NCBI RefSeq assembly: GCF_014697415.1
Contig: NZ_JACJRT010000007.1
Coordinates: forward strand, 227,674 to 291,673
Source: Cyanobium sp. FACHB-13342
Lineage (GTDB): Bacteria; Cyanobacteriota; Cyanobacteriia; PCC-6307; Cyanobiaceae
DNA length: 64,000 nt
Direction: 5' to 3'
Part shown: one piece after another, positions 42,639 to 52,021 of the stretch
How the letters are laid out: the number at the start of each line of letters is the position of its first letter
Numbering within the stretch: the stretch's first letter is position 1
Notes under the pieces: generated by a model
Told to the model about the DNA's origin: nothing
What the model saw: only the letters and a program-made list of their open reading frames with translations
The model's database searches: none
Made by a program: the position numbers and the translations under genes

Positions 42639-42683
42639 ATGGGTTGCTCGCCAATGGGTTGCTCGCCAGTGGGTTGCTTGCCA
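42639..42683. repeat. 15-bp tandem repeat (3 copies) at the 5' end of pipX
   Basis: Three adjacent copies of ATGGGTTGCTCGCCA (42639-42653, 42654-42668, and a third with two changes at 42669-42683). In the pipX frame each unit reads LASNP and supplies a possible TTG or CTG start codon. Confidence 0.9.
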
Positions 42684-42703
42684 ATCCGGTCGGTCTGGGG
42701 CCA

Positions 42704-43633
42704 TTAAAGGTCACCGACTTTCCAACGCAGCACCAGCAGCCCCAGCAGCACTCCAGCGGCCGTGCCATTGAGCAGGGCGCGGCCAGCCCCCGCGGCGGGG
42801 CGATGCAACTGCTGGGGCGGCAGCCAGCAGCCCCCGCGGGCCAGCAGCGCCTCCGCCCCCTGCTCGGCCCGCAGCAGCACATTGGCCAGCAGCCGCTCTC
42901 CCACCGCCAACACCAGGCCGAGGCCGGCCTTCCAGCCCAAGCGCTTGAAATTCACGGCGCGGGTTGCAACAGATCGCAACAGGTTCTGCAGCTCCTCCTG
43001 CACCAGGGGCAGGAAACGCAGGGCCAGCAGCAGGGTGAAGCCCAGCCGTTCCACCGGCCAGCCCAGCCGTGCCAGGGGGGCCAGCAGCCAGCTGATCGCC
43101 CACACCAGCTGTTCCGGAGAGGTGCTGAGCAGCAGCAGGTTGGCGCTGTGCACCAGGGTGAACAGCAGGGTGGCCCCGTTGAGGCCGAGCTCGGCCGAGC
43201 GCCGGGTCACCACCAGGGGGCCCTGGCGCAGCAGCACCCAGGGGGTGCCGGAGCGTTCCGGCGGTGCGGTGCCGGGCGGGCCGGGCTCTAGCCGCAGTTC
43301 GGCCGGGGGCCGCTGCAGCGCGGCCGGGGGCGCCGAGCCGGCGGGCAAGAAGGCCGCCAGGCCACCCACCAGCAGGGCCAGGGCCAGCAGCAGGGGCAGG
43401 CTGCGGCGCCAGAGCCGCCAGCTCAGCCCGCTGACGGCGGTGATCAGTAACAACAGCCCCACCAGGCTGAGGCGCCAGAGCGGTCCCGCCAGGATCGGCG
43501 TCACCAGGAACACCAGGCTCCAGGCCAGCTTCAGGCGCGGATCGAGCCGGCGCAGCCAACTGGCACCCCCAGGCGGCTCAGCCGGATCGGGGGCGGCGTA
43601 CTGGCCGATGGGGATCTGGCGCAGAACGTCCAC
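42704..43633 (-). CDS. ecfT: ECF transporter T component (CbiQ/EcfT family)
   Basis: A 309-residue membrane protein. It begins MDVLRQIPIGQY, has SWLRRLDPRLKLAWSLVFLV, several helices, and the coupling motifs PLVQEELQNLLRSVATRAV and RLLANVLLRAEQGAEALLARG (Ala-Arg-Gly-type ends). It couples ATPases to a substrate-binding S component. No S component or ATPase is adjacent, suggesting a shared module. It is 3 bp after der. Confidence 0.85.
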   Translation of the reverse strand: MDVLRQIPIGQYAAPDPAEPPGGASWLRRLDPRLKLAWSLVFLVTPILAGPLWRLSLVGLLLLITAVSGLSWRLWRRSLPLLLALALLVGGLAAFLPAGSAPPAALQRPPAELRLEPGPPGTAPPERSGTPWVLLRQGPLVVTRRSAELGLNGATLLFTLVHSANLLLLSTSPEQLVWAISWLLAPLARLGWPVERLGFTLLLALRFLPLVQEELQNLLRSVATRAVNFKRLGWKAGLGLVLAVGERLLANVLLRAEQGAEALLARGGCWLPPQQLHRPAAGAGRALLNGTAAGVLLGLLVLRWKVGDL

Positions 43634-43636
43634 GGC

Positions 43637-45004
43637 TCACCGCCCACGGTTCTGGGTGCGGGCCAGCTCCTTCTCCGCATCGCGCTGCTGCTTGCCCCGC
43701 CAGAACAGCTTGATCGGCGTGCCCTCAAAGCCCAGCCCCTCGCGGATCTGGCGCTCCACATAGCGGCGGTAGGTGTCACCGAACAGCTTGGGCTCGTTGA
43801 CGAACAACGTGAAGCTGGGGGGGCGCACCGCCACCTGGGTGCCGTAGTAGAGCCGGCCCTGGCGGCCGCCACGGCTGGTGGGCGGCGTGCGCCAGCTCAG
43901 CGCTTCGGTGAGCACCTCGTTCACCACCGAGGTGGTGACGCGGCGGCGGTGCTGCTCCACCGCCAGCAGGGCCAGGGGGAAGATCGCCTGCACCCGTTGG
44001 CCACTGAGGGCCGAGGTGAACAGCATCGGCGCCCAATCCAGGAAATAGAGCTTGGCCCGGAGTTCCTTCTCCATCGCCGGCATGGTGTGGCTGTCCTTCT
44101 CGATGGCGTCCCACTTGTTCACCACCACCACGCAGGCGCGGCCGTCCTCTTCAATGCGGCCAGCCAGGCGCTGGTCCTGCTCGGTGACGCCATCGAGGGC
44201 ATCGATCACCAGCACGCACACATCGGAGCGCTCGATCGCCTTGAAGCTGCGGTTGATGCCGAAGTATTCGGGGCCGTAGCTCACCGAGCGGCGGCGGCGG
44301 ATGCCCGCCGTATCCAGCAGTTTCCAGGTTTTGCCCTCCCGCTCGATCGTGGTGTCGATCGTGTCGCGGGTGGTGCCGCGGATCGGGCTCACGATCGCCC
44401 GGTTCTCGCCGCAGACGGCATTGAGCAGGCTGGATTTACCCACATTGGGGCGGCCGATGATCGCCAATTGGATCGGTTCCTCCTCGCCCTCCTGCTCCTC
44501 GCTGGGCGGCAGGAAGCTCACCACCTTGTCGAGCAGGTCGCCGGTGCCGGCGCCGTGGATGGCCGAGATCGGGAAGGGCTCGCCCAGGCCCAGGCCCCAG
44601 AACTCCGCCGCCATCGCCAGGCCCGCATCGGGCGACTCGCACTTGTTCACCGCCAGCAGGGTGGGCACCCCCTGGCCGCGCAGCCATTCCGCGATCGACT
44701 GGTCGGCGGCGGTGCAGCCCTGCTGGCCGTCGACGATCACCAGGGCCACGGCCGCTTCGGCCAGGGCCAGGTTGGCCTGCTCACGGATCTCCGGCAGGAA
44801 TTCGCTGTCGTCATCGAACACCAGGCCGCCCGTGTCCACCACCCGGAAGGTGCGATCGGCCCAGTAGCCCTCCTGATACGTGCGGTCACGCGTCACGCCG
44901 GGCTGGTCGTGCACGATCGCTTCGCGGCTGCGGCAGAGCCGGTTCACCAGGGTGGATTTGCCCACGTTGGGGCGGCCAATGATGGCAACGACCGGTAGGG
45001 CCAA
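43637..45004 (-). CDS. der: Ribosome-assembly GTPase Der (EngA)
   Basis: A 455-residue protein with two GTPase domains in tandem. Each has GRPNVGKS (near residues 10-17 and 184-191) and switch motifs (VVDTGG and [10 protein letters not shown]), with NKCE and NKWD for guanine specificity. A C-terminal KH-like domain ends in [11 protein letters not shown]. It acts in 50S subunit assembly and is essential in most bacteria. Confidence 0.97.
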   Translation of the reverse strand: MALPVVAIIGRPNVGKSTLVNRLCRSREAIVHDQPGVTRDRTYQEGYWADRTFRVVDTGGLVFDDDSEFLPEIREQANLALAEAAVALVIVDGQQGCTAADQSIAEWLRGQGVPTLLAVNKCESPDAGLAMAAEFWGLGLGEPFPISAIHGAGTGDLLDKVVSFLPPSEEQEGEEEPIQLAIIGRPNVGKSSLLNAVCGENRAIVSPIRGTTRDTIDTTIEREGKTWKLLDTAGIRRRRSVSYGPEYFGINRSFKAIERSDVCVLVIDALDGVTEQDQRLAGRIEEDGRACVVVVNKWDAIEKDSHTMPAMEKELRAKLYFLDWAPMLFTSALSGQRVQAIFPLALLAVEQHRRRVTTSVVNEVLTEALSWRTPPTSRGGRQGRLYYGTQVAVRPPSFTLFVNEPKLFGDTYRRYVERQIREGLGFEGTPIKLFWRGKQQRDAEKELARTQNRGR

Positions 45005-45063
45005 GGAAGGTATGCCGACGTCTGTCCTGCCTTGACCCTACAGAGCAGCCCCAGGGGCAGCCA

Positions 45064-45543
45064 TCAGGAAATCGGCAGATCGCCGGGATGGCCCACCACC
45101 GGATCGGCCGGCTGATCCAGCAGCGGCGGCAGCGGACCAGCCTCGGCCAGGGCTTCACCCCGCTCCGCCAGGTGGGCCAGCAGCCAGTTCACGGCGGTGG
45201 CGCGGCGGGTGCGGCGCGGGTAGAGCTCGCCGATCCGGTAGCCGGCAAAGCCCAGCTGCTCCTTCAGCAATTGCTTGTGCTGCTTGGCGATCGCGCGGGT
45301 CAGCGCCACCGAGGGGGGCCGCTGGGCGATGAACTGGGGCTCGATCGGGAACGACTCCCGCCAGGCGTCGCCTGTCGCCGGGCCCGCGCTCCAGGTACCG
45401 GAGCCATCGGGCGCATAGCCCAGGCGCGGCCAGATCAGTTCACACACGAAGCGATCGCTGACGCGGTCGGCCAATACCGCTTCCAGCAACGGGCGGCTTA
45501 GGGGGAAGGCCGCGGGGCTGGCGGCGGCCTGGTCGGAAGCCAT
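45064..45543 (-). CDS. DUF1823 family protein
   Basis: A 159-residue soluble protein of the cyanobacterial/plastid DUF1823 family: LADRVSDRFVCELIWPRLGY, WRESFPIEPQFIAQRPPSV broken by no gap, and LTRAIAKQHKQLLKEQLGFA with YRIGELYPRRTRRATAVNWL. No function is known. It lies upstream of der on the same strand and diverges from dus. Confidence 0.8.
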   Translation of the reverse strand: MASDQAAASPAAFPLSRPLLEAVLADRVSDRFVCELIWPRLGYAPDGSGTWSAGPATGDAWRESFPIEPQFIAQRPPSVALTRAIAKQHKQLLKEQLGFAGYRIGELYPRRTRRATAVNWLLAHLAERGEALAEAGPLPPLLDQPADPVVGHPGDLPIS

Positions 45544-45571
45544 CGGCCTGGAGCATCACAATCGGATCACC

Positions 45572-46582
45572 ATGATCAACGCTCCCCCCCACCCCCTGCC
45601 GGAGCTCCAGCTGGCCGGCCGCGGCACCCCCCGGGCCCTGCGCTGCCGCGTGCTGCAATCGCCGCTGGCGGGGGTGAGCGATCGCATCTTCCGGGCGCTG
45701 GTGCGCCGCTGGGCCCCCGATGCCCTGCTGTTCACCGAGATGGTGAACGCCACCAGCCTGGAGCTGGGCTTCGGGCTGCAGAAGGTGGAGGAGCTCGCCA
45801 GCGAAGCCGGCCCGATCGGTGTGCAGCTGTTTGATCACCGCCCCGCCGCCATGGCCGAAGCGGCCCGGCGGGCCGAGGCCGCCGGCGCCTTCCTGGTCGA
45901 CATCAACATGGGCTGCCCGGTGAAGAAGATCGCCAACAAGGGCGGCGGCAGCGGCCTGATCCGCGACCCCGACCTGGCGGCCCGCATCGTGGACACGGTG
46001 GCGGCGGCCGTGGCGATCCCGGTGACGGTGAAAACCCGGCTGAGCTGGTGCGGCGCGCCCGACGCATCGGCCGTGGGCTGGTGCCGCCAGCTGGAGAGCG
46101 CCGGCGCCCAGCTGCTCACCCTGCACGGCCGCACCCGCGAGCAGGGCTTCAAGGGCCAGGCCGACTGGGGCGCCATCGCCGCCGTGAAGGCCGCCCTGGC
46201 CATTCCAGTGATCGCCAACGGCGACATCCACAGCCCCGCCGATGCGCTGCGCTGCCTGGAGCTCACCGGCGCCGATGGCGTGATGGTGGGCCGGGGCACC
46301 ATGGGCGCCCCCTGGCTGGTGGGCCAGCTCGATGCGGCCCTCAGCGGCCGGCCGATCCCGGCCACTCCGGGTCCCGCCGAGAAGCTGGCCCTGGCGGCCG
46401 AGCAGCTGCGGGCCCTGGTGGCCGCCAAGGGCGACCACGGCCTGCTGATCGCCCGCAAGCACATGGGCTGGACCTGCACCGGCTTCCCTGGCGCCCCCCA
46501 GCTACGCCATGCCCTGATGCGGGCGCCCACGCCGGATACGGCCCTGGCGTTGCTCGAGAACGCTGCCGCCGGCCTGGGATGA
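45572..46582 (+). CDS. dus: tRNA-dihydrouridine synthase
   Basis: A 336-residue flavin enzyme that reduces uridines in tRNA loops. The motifs are LQSPLAGVSDRIFRAL, GVQLFDHRP, DINMGCPVKKI (catalytic Cys in CPVKK), LTLHGRTREQGFKG, VIANGDIHS and GADGVMVGRGTMGAPWL. It is closest to the DusB branch. Its stop overlaps the start of a truncated glycosyltransferase frame (ATGA). Confidence 0.93.
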   Translation: MINAPPHPLPELQLAGRGTPRALRCRVLQSPLAGVSDRIFRALVRRWAPDALLFTEMVNATSLELGFGLQKVEELASEAGPIGVQLFDHRPAAMAEAARRAEAAGAFLVDINMGCPVKKIANKGGGSGLIRDPDLAARIVDTVAAAVAIPVTVKTRLSWCGAPDASAVGWCRQLESAGAQLLTLHGRTREQGFKGQADWGAIAAVKAALAIPVIANGDIHSPADALRCLELTGADGVMVGRGTMGAPWLVGQLDAALSGRPIPATPGPAEKLALAAEQLRALVAAKGDHGLLIARKHMGWTCTGFPGAPQLRHALMRAPTPDTALALLENAAAGLG

Positions 46583-46824
46583 CTGCCGAGCTGTGGCGCC
46601 CCTGGGTGGACGTGCTGATTCCCACCTGCGGCGAACCCCTGCCAGTGCTGGAGCGCTGCCTGCTGGGCTGCTTGGTCAACCCGGGGTGGGGGCGGCTGCA
46701 GCAGCGCCTGAGGCTGGTGCCGCAGCAGCTGGCTCAGGGCAGGTGCGATTCAGCACATCACAGCGAACGATGGCCGGCTTCTGCCAGCTCAGGGGGATCT
46801 CCAGCAGATCCCGGCTGCCGGTGA
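46579..46824 (+). pseudogene. Truncated family-2 glycosyltransferase (cellulose synthase-like) remnant
   Basis: The ATG overlaps the dus stop. The first 34 residues, WRPWVDVLIPTCGEPLPVLE and RCLLGCL, are the start of a cellulose synthase-like GT2 domain. The homology stops after NPGW; the rest of the 81-residue frame is the antisense of the DUF4079 gene. The catalytic Asp motifs are all missing. Confidence 0.65.
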
Positions 46825-47425
46825 TCGCCTGCACCGCCAGCAACACCAGGATCAGCAGATTCGAGGCCACATGCAGGCGCCGCCAGCGCAACAGACGGGT
46901 GATCTCCGGCCGCGCCGCCAGATTGAACAGCAACAGACCGGTGAGCAGCACGCCGCTCCAGTAGTGGGAGCTCCAGAACGCCCCGCTGAAGGGGTTGTCG
47001 GACAGGCGCCAGATCTCCGGTTGGGATCCCAGCCCCAGCAACCCGGCCCAAGTGAGCACGGTGAAACTGGCCCGCAGGGCGGGGCGCTTGACCTTCAGCA
47101 GCGCCCCGAAGGCCACCAGCGTTCCTGCGGCCACCAGCAGCAACAGCGCCAGCCGCAGGGCGCCGCCGGAAAAGGCCGCAGCGGGCTCAACGGCTTTGCC
47201 GATGAAGGAGTACACCAGAGCCACCAGCACCGCCACCACCACGCCGGCGGTGAGCCAGCGGCCGTGGTCGGCGTGCTCCCGTGGCACCAGGGCCGGCTGC
47301 TGGGTGATGCCGAGACGCTTCTCGCGCACCAGGATCCCCAGGCGGATCGTGGCCCCCACCACCGGGTACACGAACAGGATCACCAGCACGGGGTGCAGCA
47401 GGGAGAACCAGTCGATCGGGGTCAT
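46676..47425 (-). CDS. DUF4079 family membrane protein
   Basis: A 249-residue protein with about six helices, starting MTPIDWFSLLHPVLVILFVY and containing paired histidines (LLHP, SSHYWSG, RRLHVASN) arranged like a b-type cytochrome. The tail is Ala/Pro-rich with two Cys (VRCDVLNRTCP). It fits the cyanobacterial DUF4079 family; haem binding is inferred from the histidines. The 3' end overlaps the glycosyltransferase remnant on the other strand. Confidence 0.75.
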   Translation of the reverse strand: MTPIDWFSLLHPVLVILFVYPVVGATIRLGILVREKRLGITQQPALVPREHADHGRWLTAGVVVAVLVALVYSFIGKAVEPAAAFSGGALRLALLLLVAAGTLVAFGALLKVKRPALRASFTVLTWAGLLGLGSQPEIWRLSDNPFSGAFWSSHYWSGVLLTGLLLFNLAARPEITRLLRWRRLHVASNLLILVLLAVQAITGSRDLLEIPLSWQKPAIVRCDVLNRTCPEPAAAAPASGAAAAAPTPG

Positions 47426-47458
47426 CCGGAAGGGTGGGCAGCCGATCCCGACCTTGGC

Positions 47459-48184
47459 TCAGGGCAACACCTCCGGCCAGCCCTGACGGATCAACAGGAG
47501 GGAAAAGTAGGGCTGCTCCTCAGCGGGCACCGCAGCCGCAGCCGCCACCAGCTGGTCGGGCCAGCCCACCCGCTGGGCGAACAGGCTGCCGGCCAGCAGA
47601 CCCCGGGCCTCCAGCAGCGGCCGCACCCAGGCCCAACGGTGCCCGAGCTTCAGCAGGGCCAGCACCGTGCCCTCCCCGGCAGCCCGCTGCAGCAGGGCCT
47701 CGAGCTCCCCAGGGCCGTCGGGGGTCGGGCGGATCAGCAGGGGCTCCTGCTGCAGGGCCAGGGGCCAGGGCAAGCCCTGGGAGGAGGCAGCCGCCGCCGC
47801 CGCCGCCACCGCAGTGATGCCCGGAATCACCGCCACCGGACAGGCGGGATGGCGCTCCGCCAGGGCCAGCAGGGCATAGGAGGCACTGGCGTAGAGGGAG
47901 GCGTCCCCCTCACAGAGCAGCACCACGGCCTGGCCGGCGGCCACCTCGGCCGCCAGGGCATCGGCGGCGGCATGCCAGGCCTGCCGCCGGGGCTCGGCCT
48001 CCGCCACCATCGGGAAGACCAGCGGCAGGCGGCGCTGCTCCGGACGAATCCAGGGGGCGGCGATCCGGGCCGCCATCCCGTCGGCCTCAAGCCGGGCCAC
48101 CGGGTAGGCCACCACCGCCGCCGCCTCGATCGCCCGCACCGCCGCCACGGTGAGCAGCTGGGGATCGCCAGGCCCCACACCCAC
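47459..48184 (-). CDS. cobI: Precorrin-2 C20-methyltransferase
   Basis: A 241-residue SAM-dependent enzyme of cobalamin synthesis (CobI/CbiL). It has the GVGPGDPQLLTVAAVRAI start, VVLLCEGDASLYASASY and VIPGITAVAAAAAA, the pattern of the tetrapyrrole methylases. The GTG at 48184 starts within the conserved first strand, so a few residues are probably missing; no ATG, GTG or TTG is seen just upstream, and a rare CTG start may be used. Confidence 0.88.
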   Translation of the reverse strand: MGVGPGDPQLLTVAAVRAIEAAAVVAYPVARLEADGMAARIAAPWIRPEQRRLPLVFPMVAEAEPRRQAWHAAADALAAEVAAGQAVVLLCEGDASLYASASYALLALAERHPACPVAVIPGITAVAAAAAAASSQGLPWPLALQQEPLLIRPTPDGPGELEALLQRAAGEGTVLALLKLGHRWAWVRPLLEARGLLAGSLFAQRVGWPDQLVAAAAAVPAEEQPYFSLLLIRQGWPEVLP

Positions 48185-48286
48185 CAGGGTGAGACCCGCC
48201 GGCGATTTGGCCGCGTCGTTTGTCAGGTTCGGATTCTCGGAGGAATCCCGTTTCTAGGCTGGCGTCAAACCAGCCCTTCTGCCGCC

Positions 48287-48850
48287 GTGACTCTTCTGGC
48301 CATCCACCAGGGCCCGCCCAGCCAGCGGGACGCCAGCTTGCTGAGCCGGGACGGCGAGAGGATCCAACGGGAGCTGGCCGAGCGGGGCATCGCGTTCCAG
48401 CGCTGGAACGCCCAGGCCGTTCTGCCGGCCGAGGCCAGCCCGGAGCAAATCCTGGAGGCCTACGCCGATCAGGTGGCCCGGGTGCAGGCCGGCGGGGCCT
48501 ACCCGACAGTGGATGCGATCCGGATGACGCCGAACCACCCCGATCGCGAGGCCCTGCGCCAGAAATTCCTGGCGGAACACACCCACAGCGAAGACGAAGT
48601 GCGCTTCTTCGTGGAGGGACGCGGCCTGTTCTGCCTGCACCTCGGCGAAGAGGTGCTGCAGGTGCTCTGCGAGGCGGGTGACTGGATCGCCGTGCCCGCC
48701 GGCACCCGCCATTGGTTTGACATGGGACCCGAACCCCACTTCTGTGCCCTGCGCTTTTTTGACAATCCGGAGGGCTGGGTGGCCCAGTTCACCGGCGACC
48801 CGATCGCCAGCAGCTACCCCCTGCTCGACCAACTGGTCACGCCGAACTGA
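48287..48850 (+). CDS. mtnD: Acireductone dioxygenase
   Basis: A 187-residue cupin enzyme of methionine salvage that oxidises the acireductone to the keto acid and formate. It has HTHSEDEVRFFVEGRGLF, the metal site HxHx3-4E, and a later His in AGTRHWFDMG. The GTG at 48287 starts VTLLAIHQG. It partners with the mtnB-mtnC fusion at 61967. It is divergent from cobI. Confidence 0.92.
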   Translation: MTLLAIHQGPPSQRDASLLSRDGERIQRELAERGIAFQRWNAQAVLPAEASPEQILEAYADQVARVQAGGAYPTVDAIRMTPNHPDREALRQKFLAEHTHSEDEVRFFVEGRGLFCLHLGEEVLQVLCEAGDWIAVPAGTRHWFDMGPEPHFCALRFFDNPEGWVAQFTGDPIASSYPLLDQLVTPN

Positions 48851-48867
48851 CGGTGCCCTGCCAGCCC

Positions 48868-50025
48868 TCAGGCCCTCCACCAGCTGAAGGCCGCCACCAC
48901 CGCGAAGGCCGATAACGAACACCACTGAAAACGACGATCGACGCGATTGATCCGTTCCATTACGGCCATTCTCTGATCTTCAGCGGCCGCGGAGTAGAGA
49001 TTCGTGCCCCATACAAACAGGCCAAACAGGGTCATCGCCACCAGATAACTGCAGGCAAACAAATCATCCAGCAGGGTGGAATAGGGGAGCCTTGGCAAGC
49101 TGCTGTGATAGGACTGTTGCAGAAAAATCAAGGTGAGCAGGGCGGTTGAAGGGATCGCCAGACGCACATCACCCAGGGAGCCCTCGACGGAGGGCGCCAT
49201 CAGCACGATTGAGTTGACGATCATCAAGGGCAACACCCAATTGATCAAGGCAGACCACACATTGGTTCGGTAGACCATCTCCAGCCGCATCTGGGCCATC
49301 ACGGGCTGGAACCAACCACCAAAGCGAGTTGTGGCTCTGGATAGGTAGGGTTTGAAGCTGGCACCACCCCGTTCGTAGCCACTGAGGTCGCCAGACTCCC
49401 CCACCAGGGCCCCCATCGGCCGTTCCGGAATCATCCGGATGTCGGCATATTTGTTGGCCATCCAGGGCTGGGCTGCCTGCAGGATGATCGGCAAACTGAG
49501 GGAGTCGAAGGGATCACGCCGGAAACTGATGGTGTCGTCGTAAAAGCGGCTGGAAAATGTATAAAGCTGGTACTGACGGCCACCGGATAGGGGAACGGGA
49601 GCGGGCGTGGCCACTTCGAAGGTGGAATCCCAGGTTTCGATCCGGTTGAGCATGCGCACCAGATCCAGCGGCGTGGTGGCATGGGCCGTCATCAAGTCCT
49701 GCACCGCCGCAGGCCACACCAGCCAGAATTGACCATCCGCTGTAAAGGTGCGGGAGTTGAGATTCAACTCATAGATCTGATCGACATGAATGCCGCAGCT
49801 GATGGTGGGGTGCTCGCGGACGAGTTGTTCGCTCACCACCACCGGCTGCAGATTGGAAGCCTCCCTGCGGGCTCCGAGACCCAACAGGCCGATCAAAACG
49901 ATCAGCCCAACCGCGAGGGCAAAACCCCACACCCAACGCCAACGAACAGCACGGATCAGACCCGGCGAGATCCGATCGATCCCGATGCGCTGCGGCCAGT
50001 CTGGCAACGGTCGCTCAGATTGCAC
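48868..50025 (-). CDS. Probable pentameric ligand-gated ion channel (Cys-loop family homologue)
   Basis: A 385-residue protein. A single helix (about residues 28-48) precedes a beta-rich extracellular domain: HVDQIYELNLNSRTFTADGQ with FWLVW, and the Cys-loop equivalent RRDPFDSLSLPI, which keeps the invariant Pro-Phe-Asp. Four helices follow in the pLGIC order: M1 (ALINWVLPLMIVNSIVLMAP), M2 (DVRLAIPSTALLTLIF), M3 (DLFACSYLVAMTLFGLFVWG) and M4 near the C terminus. Bacterial relatives are GLIC and ELIC. The GTG start overlaps the miaE stop by 11 bp. The ligand and ion selectivity cannot be read. Confidence 0.75.
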   Translation of the reverse strand: MQSERPLPDWPQRIGIDRISPGLIRAVRWRWVWGFALAVGLIVLIGLLGLGARREASNLQPVVVSEQLVREHPTISCGIHVDQIYELNLNSRTFTADGQFWLVWPAAVQDLMTAHATTPLDLVRMLNRIETWDSTFEVATPAPVPLSGGRQYQLYTFSSRFYDDTISFRRDPFDSLSLPIILQAAQPWMANKYADIRMIPERPMGALVGESGDLSGYERGGASFKPYLSRATTRFGGWFQPVMAQMRLEMVYRTNVWSALINWVLPLMIVNSIVLMAPSVEGSLGDVRLAIPSTALLTLIFLQQSYHSSLPRLPYSTLLDDLFACSYLVAMTLFGLFVWGTNLYSAAAEDQRMAVMERINRVDRRFQWCSLSAFAVVAAFSWWRA

Positions 50026-50650
50026 CCACCCCAACCGAATGCATGCGCACCTGGTCTGGGACGGCGAGGTCGCCGGTGAGGGCCGCAACTTCCGCCACCG
50101 CCAGCTCCTGGAGCCGCGCCACCGTGGCCTCACGGCCAAAGCGCTCCTCACAGAGCACCCAGTAGAGGCCGAAGTGGCGGGCTTCGCTGGCCAGCAGCTC
50201 GCCATACAGATCCCGCAGCTCGCCATCGGAGCTATGGGCCGCCAGCAGGGCCATGCGCTCGTGGCTGCGGGCCTCGATCAAGCCGGCTACCAGAAAGGAA
50301 TCCAGCATCCGCTCGGGTTCCGCCTTGCGCACCTGCGCCGAGAGGGCAGCGCCGTAGCCCGGGGCCGCCAGGGGCCGCAGGGCCACACCCCGCCGCTGCA
50401 GCAGCTGCAGCACCAGCTCAAAGTGCTCGAGCTCTTCGCGGGCCAGCGGACTGAGCAGCGCTGCCAACCCAGCGTCAGCGGGATAGCGGAACATCAGCTG
50501 CAGGGCCACACCGGCCGCCTTGCGCTCGCAGTGGGCGTGATCGATCAGCACCAGATCGGGTCGAGCCTGGGCCTGCTCCACCCAGCGGGCACAGCTCGGC
50601 GCCGCCAGCCACTTCACCCGGGCCGTGGGGCTCTCCAGCAGGGCCGTCAT
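50015..50650 (-). CDS. miaE: tRNA-(ms2io6A)-hydroxylase MiaE-like diiron protein
   Basis: A 211-residue ferritin-like diiron enzyme that hydroxylates the modified base at position 37 of tRNA. Iron ligands are seen in [26 protein letters not shown] and [11 protein letters not shown] plus [10 protein letters not shown], i.e. the ExxH repeats. It overlaps aroQ by 4 bp and the channel gene by 11 bp. Confidence 0.9.
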   Translation of the reverse strand: MTALLESPTARVKWLAAPSCARWVEQAQARPDLVLIDHAHCERKAAGVALQLMFRYPADAGLAALLSPLAREELEHFELVLQLLQRRGVALRPLAAPGYGAALSAQVRKAEPERMLDSFLVAGLIEARSHERMALLAAHSSDGELRDLYGELLASEARHFGLYWVLCEERFGREATVARLQELAVAEVAALTGDLAVPDQVRMHSVGVGAI

Positions 50651-51087
50651 CGCAAACCGTGCAGATGGCGCACCAGGCCCTGCAGGGCCAGGCCGTAGCT
50701 GGCGGGCCCGAAGCCGCAGACCACGCCAACGGCCTTGTCAGCCAGATAGGAGTGGTGGCGAAAGGACTCGCGGGCGTGCACGTTGCTCAAGTGCAGCTCC
50801 ACGAAGGGGATCGCCACCCCCAGCAGGGCATCGCGCAGGGCGATCGAGCTATGGGTGAAGGCACCGGCATTGATCAGGATCCCGTCAGCCTGGCCACGGG
50901 CCGCGTGGATGCGATCCACGAGGGCCCCTTCATGGTTGCTCTGAAAACACTCCAGCTCCACCCCCAGCTCGCCGGCCTGACGGCCCAGGTCGGCTTCGAT
51001 CTGGGCGAGGGTCTGGGCGCCATAGAGGCCCGGCTCCCGCTGGCCCAGCAGGTTCAGGTTGGGACCGTTCAGCAGCAGCAGGCGCAT
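50647..51087 (-). CDS. aroQ: Type II 3-dehydroquinate dehydratase
   Basis: A 146-residue enzyme of the shikimate pathway: [20 protein letters not shown] (with the catalytic Tyr), [49 protein letters not shown]. Length and motifs are standard. It is the first gene of the aroQ-miaE-channel unit. Confidence 0.96.
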   Translation of the reverse strand: MRLLLLNGPNLNLLGQREPGLYGAQTLAQIEADLGRQAGELGVELECFQSNHEGALVDRIHAARGQADGILINAGAFTHSSIALRDALLGVAIPFVELHLSNVHARESFRHHSYLADKAVGVVCGFGPASYGLALQGLVRHLHGLR

Positions 51088-51180
51088 CGGAACCGCGGCG
51101 ATCCGGTCTCCACTGCGGCGATCGTAGGCAGCGGTGCCAGGAGCGGAACCCCCGGCTGGTAAGTTCTTCGGGTGTGGTTC

Positions 51181-51262
51181 GGGTCGGTGCCCGAGTGGTT
51201 AATGGGGGCGGACTGTAAATCCGCTGGCTCTGCCTACGTTGGTTCAAATCCAACCCGGCCCA
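51181..51262 (+). tRNA. trnY: tRNA-Tyr(GTA)
   Basis: An 82-nt cloverleaf with a long variable arm. Acceptor GGGTCGG/CCGGCCC, anticodon loop ACTGTAAAT giving GTA, T-arm ending GGTTCAAATCC. CCA is not encoded. Confidence 0.95.
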
Positions 51263-51272
51263 CCTTCCACAT

Positions 51273-51344
<72 letters not shown>

Positions 51345-51352
51345 TACAACCT

Positions 51353-52021
51353 GTGGAGCTGGCACCGCTTCTGCAGTCATGGGCCCTGGTCCCCAGGCAA
51401 AGTTCCGCCAGTCGACAGAACCCGGTGGCTCGGCGTTGCCTGATCGTGGAAGACCAGGTGATGTTTCTGCAGCTGCTGTACAAAATGCTGCAGGGTGTGG
51501 ATGGACTTGAGGTGGTGGCCACGGCCTCCACGTGCCATGGCGCCCTGGAAGCCTGCCGCCTGCACCATCCAGACGTCCTGATCCTCGATCTTGCCCTCCC
51601 GGACGGAGACGGGCTGAGCGTGGCCCGGTTCCTGCGGATGCTCGAGCCCCAAGCCAAGGCGCTGGTGCTCTCGGCCCAGGCCAGCAGCTTTGTGTGCCCC
51701 GAAGACCTGGAACCGATGCTGGTGGGCGTGGTCGACAAGACCTCCACCTACGAAACGCTGCAGGGGGTGCTGGAAACGGCCCTGCTGCAGCCGCGAGGGA
51801 CCCACCCCGGACCACTCCACGGGGTGGAGGGGCTGACCCCCCGCCAGCGGGACATCTTCGCCCTGATCGGCAAGGGGCTGACCAACAAGGCGATCGCCCA
51901 CAGCACCGGACTGTCCCTGGCCACGGTGGAAACCCACCGCAAGGCCATTGCCCGCCGGCTGCGATGCAGCGGCGCCGAACTGGTGCGCCGGGCCGCCCTG
52001 CATCTGGGGCAGATGCCATGA
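51353..52021 (+). CDS. LuxR/NarL-type response regulator
   Basis: A 222-residue regulator. The receiver domain has CLIVEDQ (acidic pair), LILDLALPDGDG with the phospho-Asp, and a Lys in VVDKTS. The C-terminal helix-turn-helix reads LTPRQRDIFALIGKGLTNKA with IAHSTGLSLATVETHRKAIA. The start is uncertain: GTG 51353 is only 8 bp after tRNA-Thr, and GTG 51425 is the alternative. Its stop overlaps the start of the sensor kinase gene (ATGA), so the two form a two-component pair. Confidence 0.88.
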   Translation: MELAPLLQSWALVPRQSSASRQNPVARRCLIVEDQVMFLQLLYKMLQGVDGLEVVATASTCHGALEACRLHHPDVLILDLALPDGDGLSVARFLRMLEPQAKALVLSAQASSFVCPEDLEPMLVGVVDKTSTYETLQGVLETALLQPRGTHPGPLHGVEGLTPRQRDIFALIGKGLTNKAIAHSTGLSLATVETHRKAIARRLRCSGAELVRRAALHLGQMP

